Assembly (NCBI GenBank): GCA_018292915.2
Contig: JACVVK020000542.1
Span: forward strand, 262,001 to 326,000
DNA: 64,000 bases
From: Batillaria attramentaria
Taxonomy: Eukaryota > Mollusca > Gastropoda > Batillariidae
Direction: 5' to 3'
Shown here: piece after piece, positions 1 to 10,387 of the stretch
How the letters are laid out: each line of letters opens with the position of its first letter
Numbering within the stretch: the stretch's first letter is position 1
The notes under the pieces: model-generated
What the model saw: only the letters and a program-made list of their open reading frames with translations
What the model was told of the DNA's origin: nothing
Databases searched by the model: none
Position numbers and translations under genes: made by a program

Positions 1-1080
1 GTCCTGCAGACGACTGAAGGACTCGTCAGACGGAAGGCTGATGTCAGATCGTCGACTTTCAGCAGGGGAGCTGAGCTTTTGGTCTTTCTCCCCCTCCCTC
101 TCCCCCTCCCCCACCCCCTCCTTCTCAGGTTCCCTCTCAACATCAGGGGAGATGGCGAGGACAAGGCCAGCGAGGTAGTCGGAAATGTCGTCGTCGTCTT
201 TCTCCGTCAAGGACGTCGACAACTCCGGGTCCGGACATCCGTTGTCGCAGCTAAGGACATGGTCGTGGTAGCTGTCGTTGTCGTACTGAAGCGTGTCGTT
301 GCCGGCACTGCTGCTGCAGTCGTCACTGACGTTGTCGTCGCCGTTGACGTTGTTAATTGAAGCGCTCATGAGATCGTCCACCTCGGTGGGGGCAGCAGCA
401 TCGACATCGCGTTCTTCGTACTCGTAGTAAAGACACTGCTGTTCACACTTGGACTGGTCGCTTGAATTACGGTCACAGTTGTCGCTAGACGATGTACATG
501 GCGTTAGCACTCTTCTCTCTGCTGCTGCTGGTTCTGTCATTCGGCTTCGAGTTCGAGTTCGACTTCTCTCGCTCACATCATCACCGTCATCGCCTGCACT
601 ACTACGGGGTGGTGAAGGACACGCGTATCCCAGCTCCTCCGCCTCGATGGATGTGTGTCCTCGCCTTACACTCCCGCTGTGCCGGCTTCCGCGACGGATG
701 TCGTTATCGTCGTCGTTGCCAGTTTCGGATCGCCGGCTGTGCTCGAGCCGCTGCTTGCAGTACTGCCAAAGAACGCAGCCCGTCACGAACAGCACGATGG
801 ACCCAACAACCACAGCTGTAGCAACGTAGGTGTTCAGGCCCAGGGAGTCGTTGGAGATGTAGAAATTCACGAACCGGCCGGGCATCATACCACCGCCTCC
901 ACCGTGAGGGTCGTCGTCGTTGTAATCGTCCCGACGAAATTCTTCACGTGGGCGGCTCGTGTCTATTTTGCTCACTTGAACATGGGGGAAGTTGTTGTCA
1001 AGCTGTGGGTAATCTGGTCTCTGTGTGCTTTTCTGTGCGGCAGTGTCCGGCAGAACCGCTTGGCTTTTTCCGAGGAACAT
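1..1080 (-). CDS. Unrecognised single-pass membrane protein, 3' end beyond the window
   Basis: The minus strand is open for 360 codons from an ATG at 1080 to the window edge. In-frame stops lie just upstream (near 1195 and 1160), so this ATG is the first available. The product has a charged N-terminal region of about 80 residues with no signal peptide and a Gly run near residues 60-64. One hydrophobic segment follows at about residues 85-105 (TYVATAVVVGSIVLFVTGCV), then a Cys/Lys/Arg stop-transfer stretch. The tail of more than 250 residues is low in hydrophobics and rich in Asp, Ser, Glu and Arg, with runs such as NDDDND, EKDDDD and a Glu/Gly-rich block around residues 325-335. By charge the tail is probably cytoplasmic. 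I recognise no family. Base composition is coding-like over the whole length with no intron. The C-terminus is not seen. Confidence 0.72.
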   Translation of the reverse strand, partial: MFLGKSQAVLPDTAAQKSTQRPDYPQLDNNFPHVQVSKIDTSRPREEFRRDDYNDDDPHGGGGGMMPGRFVNFYISNDSLGLNTYVATAVVVGSIVLFVTGCVLWQYCKQRLEHSRRSETGNDDDNDIRRGSRHSGSVRRGHTSIEAEELGYACPSPPRSSAGDDGDDVSERSRTRTRSRMTEPAAAERRVLTPCTSSSDNCDRNSSDQSKCEQQCLYYEYEERDVDAAAPTEVDDLMSASINNVNGDDNVSDDCSSSAGNDTLQYDNDSYHDHVLSCDNGCPDPELSTSLTEKDDDDISDYLAGLVLAISPDVEREPEKEGVGEGEREGEKDQKLSSPAESRRSDISLPSDESFSRLQD

Positions 1081-2050
1081 TTGTACCGTTTTCTGTTTGT
1101 TGTGTCGACAAGAAATTTTTAGAAGGCAGGTCTTTGCAAACCCATTCGGACAGAGCTGTCAACAGCGTTGGAACCAATAACCCTACACGGGCGATTACAG
1201 CTTGGCTCCGGGCCCTGCGTCACGTAGAGACTGGATGGCTGCCTGTACACACACACTAGTAGCGAGCGCGCTAAGTTACGGACGTGACGGCAGTCGCCAA
1301 TGAGCACTATTCACGGACATGTAATGATGTACATGTACTGCACTGTCAAATAGTGACTGTGGTCAGAAGAGAAGCGGGTTGAAACACTGCTGACACACAC
1401 AAGCCTGCACCGCTCTCTCTATCTATGTCTCCCTCTGTGTGTGTGTGTGTGTGTGTGTGCGTTGGGAGCTAGTTGGTCGCTTAGGGTTTTCTAACGTCCT
1501 TTTCCACCACGCGTGATACTGACTCGCTGATATCGCGGCAGGAAATGGCAGTACACACATTAGCCCAGCCAACCAGGAATCAAACGGGCTTTGCAAGGAA
1601 ACACTGACACATTAGAAGTTAAAAGTTGTGAAAAGACAATGGAGGTCCTGCACTGACCATCATCGGGCACCAGCTCAAAAGGCGGAACAAGCTGGTAAAA
1701 CGTTGCCACTGCCGTAAACGCACGTGAGAAAAGCATCCACACTGTGCACGTGCAAAACCATGCCACACCATGCTCATGTCATGAGTTGTTATTGGTTACT
1801 TTTTGTAACTTCCTATCTGGTGTCCTCCAACCGCCGACACGTTTTCAAAAACTGACGGCGTCAATTACAGTCTGCGCAACTCAACTCACTCGAGCTTCCA
1901 CGTGCATCATGAGCAACTTGAACCTAGCCGGCCCGTGTGACAGATCTGTGCATGTCAAGATAAAGCCAATGTCAGTACTGTGCCCCTCAGTTGTTGGGTT
2001 TCCATGTAAGGTAGAACGGTAAGAGAAACAAACACACAAAGAAACGAACG
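1081..2050. other. Divergent intergenic region between the membrane-protein gene and H2B
   Basis: This stretch of 970 bases separates two divergently oriented starts and so probably holds both promoters. It contains a short GT repeat at about 1437-1459. A SINE tail fragment in reverse orientation lies near 1481-1515 (the CCTTTTCCACCACG signature seen in full copies elsewhere in the window). No other gene is visible. Confidence 0.5.
1966..1970 (+). promoter_or_regulatory. Possible CCAAT box of H2B
   Basis: A CCAAT pentamer lies 80 bases upstream of the H2B ATG, a usual spacing for histone promoters. No TATA box is evident, and a pentamer can occur by chance. Confidence 0.25.
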
Positions 2051-3000
2051 ATGCCTCCTACAGCCGTGCCGTCCAAAGGGGCCAAGAAGTCGATGAAGGC
2101 GCCAAAATCTGGCCGAGGTGGTGCCGGGGCTGACAAGAAACGCAAGAGGAAGAGGAAGGAGAGTTATGCTAGCTACATCTTCAAGGTTAGAGGGTTTCTT
2201 TCTGTCACTATAGTTTCTGTGTAAAACAATAGAATAGTTCATTAATTTTGATTTCCCCCCCCCCTCCTTCATTCACTCCCCCTCCCCCCCTCCTTCATTC
2301 ACTCCCCCCCCCCCCTCATTTTTTCCTGCATCCCCCGGCTTCTCTCCTCCCTCAGCCCTGCCACCAGGCTTAGGACAAAGGCTCAGACCCTCTAACTCTA
2401 AGAAGATAAACCAACTGCATGTTTGTGGGCAAACTCAAATGGAAGAAGCAATGAAAGTATTGGAATTCACGGGCAAAACACAGCACGATTTCCTCATGTG
2501 CTGCCAAACACTCTTTTTCATGAAGACCCTTCAGCCAATAGACAAAAACACTGTCGAAGAATGCTACGGAGAACGTAAATTTGTGCAGGCACATTGACAT
2601 AGCCGATACTCACTCTAGCTGCACTTTGAATGACCCACAGATACCCAAGTCTATTCATACAAATCTGGGTAATGTGTCTCCACAATCAGTAAGTTTTCCT
2701 AGTTGTGTTGATACGTGTGTGTGCGTGTGTGCGCGCGCGCTCGTCCTTCAGGTCCTGAGGCAGGTGCACCCTGACACGGGCATTAGCAGCAAGTCCATGT
2801 CCATCATGAACAGCTTCATCAACGACATCTTCGAGCGCATCGCGTCTGAGGCTTCCCGCCTTGCTCACCACAACAAGCGTACCACCATCACCAGCCGGGA
2901 GATCCAGACTGCAGTGAGGCTTCTGCTGCCAGGCGAACTCGCCAAGCACGCCGTGTCTGAGGGCACCAAGGCCGTGACCAAATACACCAGCAGCAAGTGA
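2051..3000 (+). CDS. Histone H2B variant with one intron
   Basis: Exons are 2051-2185 and 2752-3000, joined in phase 0 across a GT-AG intron of 566 bases, giving 127 residues. The histone fold is near-canonical ([42 protein letters not shown]) and ends in the invariant AVTKYTSSK. The N-tail is basic with a [11 protein letters not shown] cluster as in other H2Bs. Compared with the usual animal core it shows SYASYIFK for SYxxYIYK, Arg in VLRQ, Ser in KSMSIM, Ile in SFIND and HHNKRT for HYNKRS. The protein packages DNA in nucleosomes with H2A, H3 and H4. Replication-dependent H2B genes normally lack introns and end in a stem-loop. I see no stem-loop after the stop, and a poly(A) signal lies at 3864, so this looks like a polyadenylated replacement-type gene. 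Confidence 0.96.
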
Positions 3001-3307
3001 GGCGGGCCCACCGAGACTGCCCGGAGTGTGGCAGACCGCCATTTTAGGTGAATATTTTCAGTTTCACTCACAACTTTTAGACACTTCTGTTGTCCTTGAC
3101 TCTGCAGGTTGTTCCTACACATAGGCAACAAATCTAAGGACACACGTTCAAAACTGAATCAAACCTGTAATGAAAACTATATCAGTTTCAACAAGCGATG
3201 ATAACAAATCAGATCCCCACAGGTTTTGTCTGAAACCTAAGTGATTGAGCTGACTCTGAATTGTATTTTAAATGTTATTAAAGTTTGGAAAAAAATAGTT
3301 GCTGCCC

Positions 3308-3383
<76 letters not shown>

Positions 3384-4423
3384 CTTGCTATTTTTGTTAT
3401 CCGTTTTGTTGTTGCAGAGGAGAAAAATGTAAATGATAGCAGCATTTTTTATTTCTGTTCATTGTCACAATCTTTACAACAGAAGCTCGTGTCTGCATTT
3501 TGTATAAGACATTCTTTGTTCTTCATGCAGGACTGAAAACATGGCCTTCAAAACTGCCAAGACTGACCCGCTGACACCTCCGTCGCCGAGAGCAAGTTAA
3601 CAAACAACGTGGTGCCCATTACAGTAGATGTAGTATGATTTGCACTCAGCCCTTATTTGCACTCTCATCCTCGATCATAGGAACTTTTACTGTGTGTCAC
3701 CATCATGTACGGGATGTTAGAAAACACAAATTCGATCTGTTCTGAATGCGTTGATGAGAATTGACACTTATCTTATACTATGGTCATTGCTCTCTCTCTC
3801 TCTCTCTCTCTCAGGCTCTCTCTCTCTGACACTATACAGTTTTACACTCTTGTTCGGAGACTGAATAAACCACCCACACGGGTCCACATCATATGTGAGT
3901 TAATGAGTTTTTCTTTTCTTGACTGAGTCCGTTTTGCCACGGCCGCGTCAAGTTTTAGTACCCGGTTGTGTTTAAGTCAAGGTCATAAACTCGGGGTTTG
4001 ACTGAAATGACTGAACCCTTCATTATGCACACTAGAACACGCACGCACGCACGCACGCTGACCGGCTGCAGTGATAACAGAAAATGGCCGGTAACGGTCT
4101 CAGCCGTTTCAACTACGGAACACAGCCGGAAGTGACAAGTTCTCTCTTAAAAGCCCTTCAACTTAGATTGTTTCAAACCATAGGCAGTGTTTGCTAACTG
4201 TCTGTGTAATAAGAGGAAACTGTGTTTACAAACTTAGAACTGGTGTCGTGGCCCGACAAGAACTGCGCTATGATGTGCATACCATGGACCACGCCCACTG
4301 GAAACAGTCTTACGCTTAGTGGTCTCCCTTGTTACTCTCCTGTCGTGAAGGCTCTCCACGTGTTTTTGTGTGGGGAGAAACAGAAGTAACTTTCTCGCAC
4401 AGATCAGGGCAATTGTTTTGTTC
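3001..4423 (+). other. H2B 3' region and gap before METTL2/8
   Basis: The sequence after the H2B stop contains a possible 3'UTR donor (TTTTAG/GTGAAT near 3050) and acceptor (TTCATGCAG near 3533). It also has a TG microsatellite at 3312-3381, a CT run at 3789-3830 and a poly(A) signal at 3864. Near 3971 is a single TCAAGGTCA nuclear-receptor-like half-site. The METTL2/8 promoter should lie in the last few hundred bases, but no clear element is seen. Confidence 0.45.
3864..3869 (+). terminator. Candidate poly(A) signal AATAAA for H2B
   Basis: This is the first AATAAA downstream of the H2B coding region, about 860 bases past the stop. The distance fits a spliced or long 3'UTR. It is a supporting sign that the transcript is polyadenylated. 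Confidence 0.4.
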
Positions 4424-4600
4424 ATGAAGGTACTTTTGCGATCTACTTTTGCCAGGGAGTGTTTTTGTCCAGTTTTGAAACTCCTGTGCACATCAGTCCG
4501 CCAGAAAAGTAGTGGTCGTACTCTAAAACTGCCGACTTGGAGGCAGTCGCAGAACGAAGACACCAACCATTCTAAATTTCTTACAAGCGAAAACAAACTG
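4424..4600 (+). other. Predicted mitochondrial targeting segment of METTL2/8
   Basis: Residues 1-59 begin [20 protein letters not shown]. They are rich in Leu, Arg, Lys, Ser and Thr, with one acidic residue in the first 40, which is typical of an amphipathic presequence. The homology to METTL2 starts later, after Met60. In vertebrates METTL2 is cytosolic and METTL8 mitochondrial, so this leader may send the longer form to mitochondria. Confidence 0.55.
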
Positions 4601-7600
4601 ATGGCAGACGACTCCCACTCCCAGACAGACGTGCCTGCAGCTGAGGGAGGAGACGCTTCCTCTACAAGAAAAGCTCCTTTTGGTACCCGGTATTTGACAG
4701 ATCCAAAGAACGTCTTTCAACACAACGCTTGGTGTGTAGTACGTTGGTGTATTTGTGTGTCTGTCTGGTTGAGATTTTCCAGTTGGCAGACAGAAAATGA
4801 AATAATACGAACACTGAAGATGCATAGATGCATTTTACCACTGTGCACACGGCCTTATAATGATAAAATCACTCAGAATTATTTTTAGTACGTTAATTGT
4901 CGTCGTCTAACAGCACCACATTTGCAGTCCTGCACAGCTTTTCTATACTGTGACCTTTCACTAGTTTCAGGGGCTGGTTTTCAGGAGAGCTGGTTTCATT
5001 TTTAAAGCAGAAGTCTAGATTCTGTATCTTTAGTTAAGTTGCATAATTGATTGTTTTAAGGGCAGATTTTTTTTTTACAGCTGTGTGCATAATGTAGTTC
5101 CCCTTCATTAGTTCAAAGCTAGTTTGGCGTTGTGGTGGAGTGAATCACTAAATATGCATCTTTTCTTTTCTTTTAAAAGGGATAATGTAGTTTGGGATGA
5201 GGAACAGGAGGCAGAGGCCAGGCAGACAACTCAGGAACAGCTGCAGCATGCAGTGTCAGCTGAAAAACAAGGTGCGCACACACATGTATGCACGCACGCA
5301 CACGATCATGCAGTCATACTCGCGGTACACAAAGTGCACACATACTAATATTACTATACACATTTGTTAGTACCATCCAAAAGATGTCTCAGAGTTGCTG
5401 AAGCTACAAACTGTGGCCCTTTCAAAAACTAAATGGCAGTCCATGTAAAAGTTGGGCTGATGTTGGCTAACTAGGCTTTTTCAGTTTGCAGGCTGTTAGT
5501 GTTCAGTGTACTGTGTAGTGCATTGAGAGGGACCATTGTGCCTCTGCTTCACGCATGGTGTATATCATCAGGTGCTTTTTATTCTGGGTGGTTTGCATGT
5601 GTACATGTTAGTCATTCAGCTTGTATGAAGCTGCACAAACCATTGATACATGTAATCAGTTCAAGTTCTTTGGAATTAAGAGGGTTTATTGTTTGTTTTT
5701 GTCATGTTTTGCTTTTCAGAGGAATATGAAAAAGAGGCAGATATATACTGGGACAAGTTCTACAACCAGCATCAGAATCGTTTTTTTAAAGACAGGCACT
5801 GGCTTTTCATAGAATTTCCAGAACTCTACTCTCCAAATGGGAAGGCAGCTACAACGACAAGTGACAGTGGGACCAAAGGCAAAGATTCTACACCAACAAA
5901 AGCAGACGCAGCATCAACAGGAGTTACGCAGTCTGCAGACAGAGAAGACACTGGTGTTGCAACTGTTGAGAAATATGTTTCACATCCTGAAGCAACAGGT
6001 ACATTGACTTCACAGGCAGATCAGCCTGCCGTATCACCACTGCAGCTCCCACATACTACATTGTGCGAAAATCAGAACAGAATAGACCGCAACAGGAGAT
6101 GTGTAGAGCAGGAGGGTTCAAACTGTATCTCTGGAGTTACAAAGGCATTGGACAGTGTTACTGTTAACACATCATCATCAGCAGCCACCCCTTCTTCTTC
6201 TGGTGAATTCCCAGGTGCCAGTGCAACATTTCGACTTCTTGAGGTATGATGCCGGCATACATGTATGTCTGCACTCAGCGGCTTATTTAGTTATTTCATC
6301 GTCGGTTGCAGATATAACCGCACACAAGCTGGGATGTATCTTTTATCATTCTTTTGGTGGGTGGGGGTGGGGTTGGGGGTAAATTGTCTTTTGTGTGCAG
6401 CAACGCGGCCAAGTACAGTGTATGTGAATTTGTGTTTAGGCAGGGGTCAGTTAAGAAATTTGTTGGGAAACTTGACAGCAAAAACAGCCCTTTCATTTTG
6501 ATACAGGGTGTTGTGGCTGTCGTGAGAAGGTCTGTACGATACTTTCAAGGATTGTACTGTAGTTTCAGTTGTTTGGTTACCTCTTTTAATCTAATCAGCG
6601 CTTATGTTTGGTTAACAGTTGTTATGTCTGATGCAAACTTCAGTCTTACAGTGCCTGTATTTTGCAGGTCGGCTGTGGTGTTGGCAACACAGTGTTTCCC
6701 GTTTTGAGCACCAACAAGTAAGTGTCATTGTCAGCAAAGAAAGAAATTTTCCTATAGTCAAGTGCATCATACACATATCAGTACATGAGATGCCAATAAG
6801 TGTTCCACAAACCTCTGATATGTGAGTATATTTCAGTTGTAATATATATGCTAAATGTTTTCAGGTTTTTTTAGACTAGAGTCCAGTTGCTGGAGAGATT
6901 AATAAACATGTTTTAAACTTTCAGTGATCCGGGATTGATGATGTACTGCTGTGATTTTTCTGCAACTGCTGTGCAGCTCGTAAAGGTAAGCTAAAGCAGT
7001 TATGTTTTGTGTTGATTTTGTGTAGGCTATAATCAAACGTGTATAGAACAATGTTACGTATGTGTCTGCTTTTATTAACAAGGACACAGCATCTTGTAAA
7101 CGTCATTCATGTCTCAGACTGGAAGTAAACTAAGGGCATTTTATCATTATCAGTGGGGACTATTATAAAATATTATAGGACAATACCTTGGCTGACTGTA
7201 AAAGTGTAGGACACTAGTCCTTAGTACTGTCCACTGTGGCACAGAAATGATAGGACATGTGCCCATGATGGGCATGAAAGTAATCTGACATTTCGAAAAT
7301 GATTTGGTCTATAACCAATTTTTGACGCGGATATGCAGCCCAGAAACTGTTTTTGTGGTTTCCTTGTGCTGCATTTGTTTTTTAAACGTATACCATATGT
7401 ACATGCCACAAGACAGACATTCATGGAAAACAGACCTGCATAGTTGGACATACTATATAACCATTTTCAAACGTATGAACATGAAGATTCACATGAATAT
7501 ATATATGAACAAAACATAAATACAAAGAAACGCAAACAACAGCAGATAAATAATAAGAATCCTAATAGCAGTCTTAATGTGTTGCATTTTTCCTGAATTG

Positions 7601-9362
7601 CCATTTCAGCGTACCTGTACCTGTGCGTACTGCTGTAAACATAATAGCATAATACTGTAACAAAGTGTCTGTATGTGTGGTCTTCAGGAACATCCAGACT
7701 ATAACCCACACCGCTGCCATGCGTTCGTCTGGGACATTACTGATGACAAGGCACCACTACCATTCCCTCCTGAAAGCCTGGACATCATTATCTTGATATT
7801 CGTCCTCTCAGCTGTGCATCCAGACAAGTGAGTGACTGTTGTGTCTTGATAGAGGTCGGTTAGTCTGGCATTATTCTCTAGGTGCATGTAAAGGAGGCAC
7901 TGATGTTACTGACATACTGTGTGTTTTAATGTGTTTTATGTATTATCTTTGTTGTAAATGTGCTGGTGATGGTATGCTTTAAGAGTAAACAACAAGCAAG
8001 GTTTTTTGTTTGTTTGTTTGATTGTTATGATTAATATTAAGTAAGATTATGGTGGCTCTGTGTGTGTGTGTGGTTGTTATGTATGTTGGATTTTTGTTGG
8101 GGGGAGGGGGGGTCCCAGCTAAGGTAAAAGTAAAAATATTCTGAGCACTACAGTTTGCTCAGACACTTTGACCTTTATACAGACAGACACTTTGAGTTGG
8201 ATCTCTTATAGATACCTGTTGGCACCCTGTCCACCTAGCCATGTACTGCATACTTTCTGTTCTGTCTCCTCAGAATGCAGCAAGCTGTGAATCGCCTGGC
8301 AGACTGCCTGAAGCCTGGAGGTCAGCTCCTGTTCAGAGATTATGGCCGCTACGACTTGGCTCAGCTTCGATTTAAGAAAGGTGAAGTTGTCTGACAGTAC
8401 AGAGCTTTGGGAGTCATGTGAAATAGTTCCTATAGGTCTGTCATTAAAAAAAAAAAATGCATAGTTGATACATGTGCCATCCCCATTCCCAAGGGAGTTG
8501 TAGTTGAGTGTACATACATGTACATCTAAATCAGCTTCCTTGTATGCTGCATGTCTGTAAATGTCAGGTCAGGATGACCATATTTTTTTTTTTTTTTTTT
8601 TTTTTTAAACTGAAGTATTTCTGAATTGGCTGTACTGATTTCAACCTTACAAATTTCAAATTTACATGGATTGATGGTATGGTTTGATGAGAGCAAAATG
8701 TTGGAATGTCGGTCGGATAAGAATCATGTGGCTACCTGGCATAGATCTGAAAGTAGGTAGGTGTTCCCACATGTACACAGTGCAGTGGTGTTTGTTTTTT
8801 TAAGGTCAAATTGTTGAAACTGTTTCTTCTGCCTTTATCAGATTAAATAGACTCATTATAATTGTGTTTCAGGACGCTGCCTGTCTGAAAACTTTTATGT
8901 GCGGGGAGATGGCACTCGTGTTTACTTCTTCACACAAGGTAAGCACCACCCAATATGAGCAAATGCTGGGTGTTTCTTCCCTAGAAAAATTAGTACAGAG
9001 CTTATGGTCACAACTTCAACTCTTACAAGCATCTTGAAAATACAGCCTAAAACATTTTCACTACACAGCCGTTTTTCTGAAACCGCGAAATCACCCGAGT
9101 ATTCATCATTGTTTCACAGTATACGTAGTACATGTATAAACAATTTTTAAAAAAAGAAATAATGTGTAATTTTGCAGAGGAGCTGCAAAGCATGTTTACG
9201 GCAGCGGGCCTGGAGGAGGTTCAGAATCTCGTGGACCGACGTCTGCAGGTCAACAGGGGCAGACAAATCAAAATGTACAGAGTTTGGGTCCAGTGCAAAT
9301 ACAGAAAGCCTCTTTCCCTCACGCATCAGCAGGCTGAGGTGCCAAATTCTGCAAGTTCATGA
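4424..9362 (+). CDS. mettl2: tRNA N(3)-methylcytidine methyltransferase, METTL2/METTL8 type
   Basis: Nine exons: 4424-4731, 5180-5271, 5720-6243, 6668-6717, 6925-6985, 7688-7827, 8274-8380, 8873-8938, 9178-9362. All junctions keep frame and the protein is 510 residues. This family uses SAM to make m3C in the anticodon loop of tRNAs (Thr, Ser and, for some members, Arg). Family landmarks are [36 protein letters not shown] (155-163), the SAM-binding motif [10 protein letters not shown] (about 307-316), [56 protein letters not shown] and the C-terminal [11 protein letters not shown]. It is longer than human METTL2 because exon 3 holds a Thr/Ser/Ala-rich linker of about 125 residues. The first ATG gives a basic, Leu/Ser/Arg-rich leader; a second Met (residue 60, base 4601) would give a protein without it. 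Confidence 0.95.
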
Positions 9363-9582
9363 CACAGACTGATGCTTTGGATACTGTTGGCTGTATTGAC
9401 AGTGCAGGTCATCGACATGAATTGGTCTAAACTGAGAACACTGGATTGAGTATAGGGGGCTCAGTGCGCAAGTTGTTTGCTAGGAAATTTGAAAAGAAAA
9501 GAAAAAACGAACAGTGCAGATCATCGATTAAGTTTCATTTCAAGAAGTCAGTTGTGATGAGCACACCGTGATGATCTTTTCA

Positions 9583-9627
<45 letters not shown>

Positions 9628-10387
9628 CACACACAGAGTGAAACTGAAACGGGCACACTTTTTGTGTTTTTCTGTCTGAATTTTTTTTTTTTTTTTCATT
9701 TTTTTGACAAAATTTCAGTTGAGAAGCAAGAATGTAAATCATTATAACAATATCAAGAGGAATACATAGAGTACTTTCTAGGGCTACCAGTACATAAATA
9801 GATACATGTATCACAATGGTTGTGATACTCATTTCTTTTCTTAGGAATACATTCATAGCTTCTTCGTTGTTCCTGTTAGTCCAACATCCGTATCAAATCT
9901 GTTAATGCTGCCAGGTGATAACATGTTCATTATAAATTCAAATCCAAATTCAGAACAACTTTGTTCATCACACATAGGACTATTAGATGGAAAGTGTGCA
10001 TAGTAATCGAGTTTCATAAATGTAATTCCTTGGATATGCAACTTTTGAAATACATGAAAAACATACATACAATGAACAGTCATGAGTTTTCAATGATGCA
10101 AGAATAAATTGAGTTATACATGCTGTTTTATGATATTTATATTTTTAATACAGTTTAATGATTGTCCTGTATTGTATAGCAAGAGCTCATCTGGTTTACT
10201 GTATGGGAAGTGCGTGTTCAGATTGTTGTGTCAACTTCTTCCATACACGCCCACAGTCAACATTCTGCCTATTAGTGGCGGTGTCAAGATACATGTTGAT
10301 AGCATGACATGAGGTGGCAAAGCTAATGAGTAACATTTGCTCAGTATCTTGGATCCGCCCAGGGAAGGCCGATGTTGATATTTACAT
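9363..10387. other. Convergent 3' region of METTL2/8 and dipeptidase A
   Basis: The two genes converge here. The region contains a CA repeat at about 9583-9625, a poly-T run near 9680, and AATAAA on the plus strand at 10103. On the minus strand there is an ATTAAA at about 10143-10148. No coding region is visible. Confidence 0.45.
10103..10108 (+). terminator. Candidate poly(A) signal for METTL2/8
   Basis: An AATAAA lies about 740 bases after the METTL2/8 stop, just before the 3' end of the convergent dipeptidase gene. I noted no closer AATAAA on this strand. Confidence 0.35.

Noticed and set aside
79..1122. Plus-strand frames over the first kilobase
   Set aside because: They are shadows of the 360-codon minus-strand frame, which has a membrane segment and uninterrupted coding composition.
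4234..4825. Minus-strand frames opposite METTL2/8 exon 1
   Set aside because: No family features; the plus strand carries the recognised exon.
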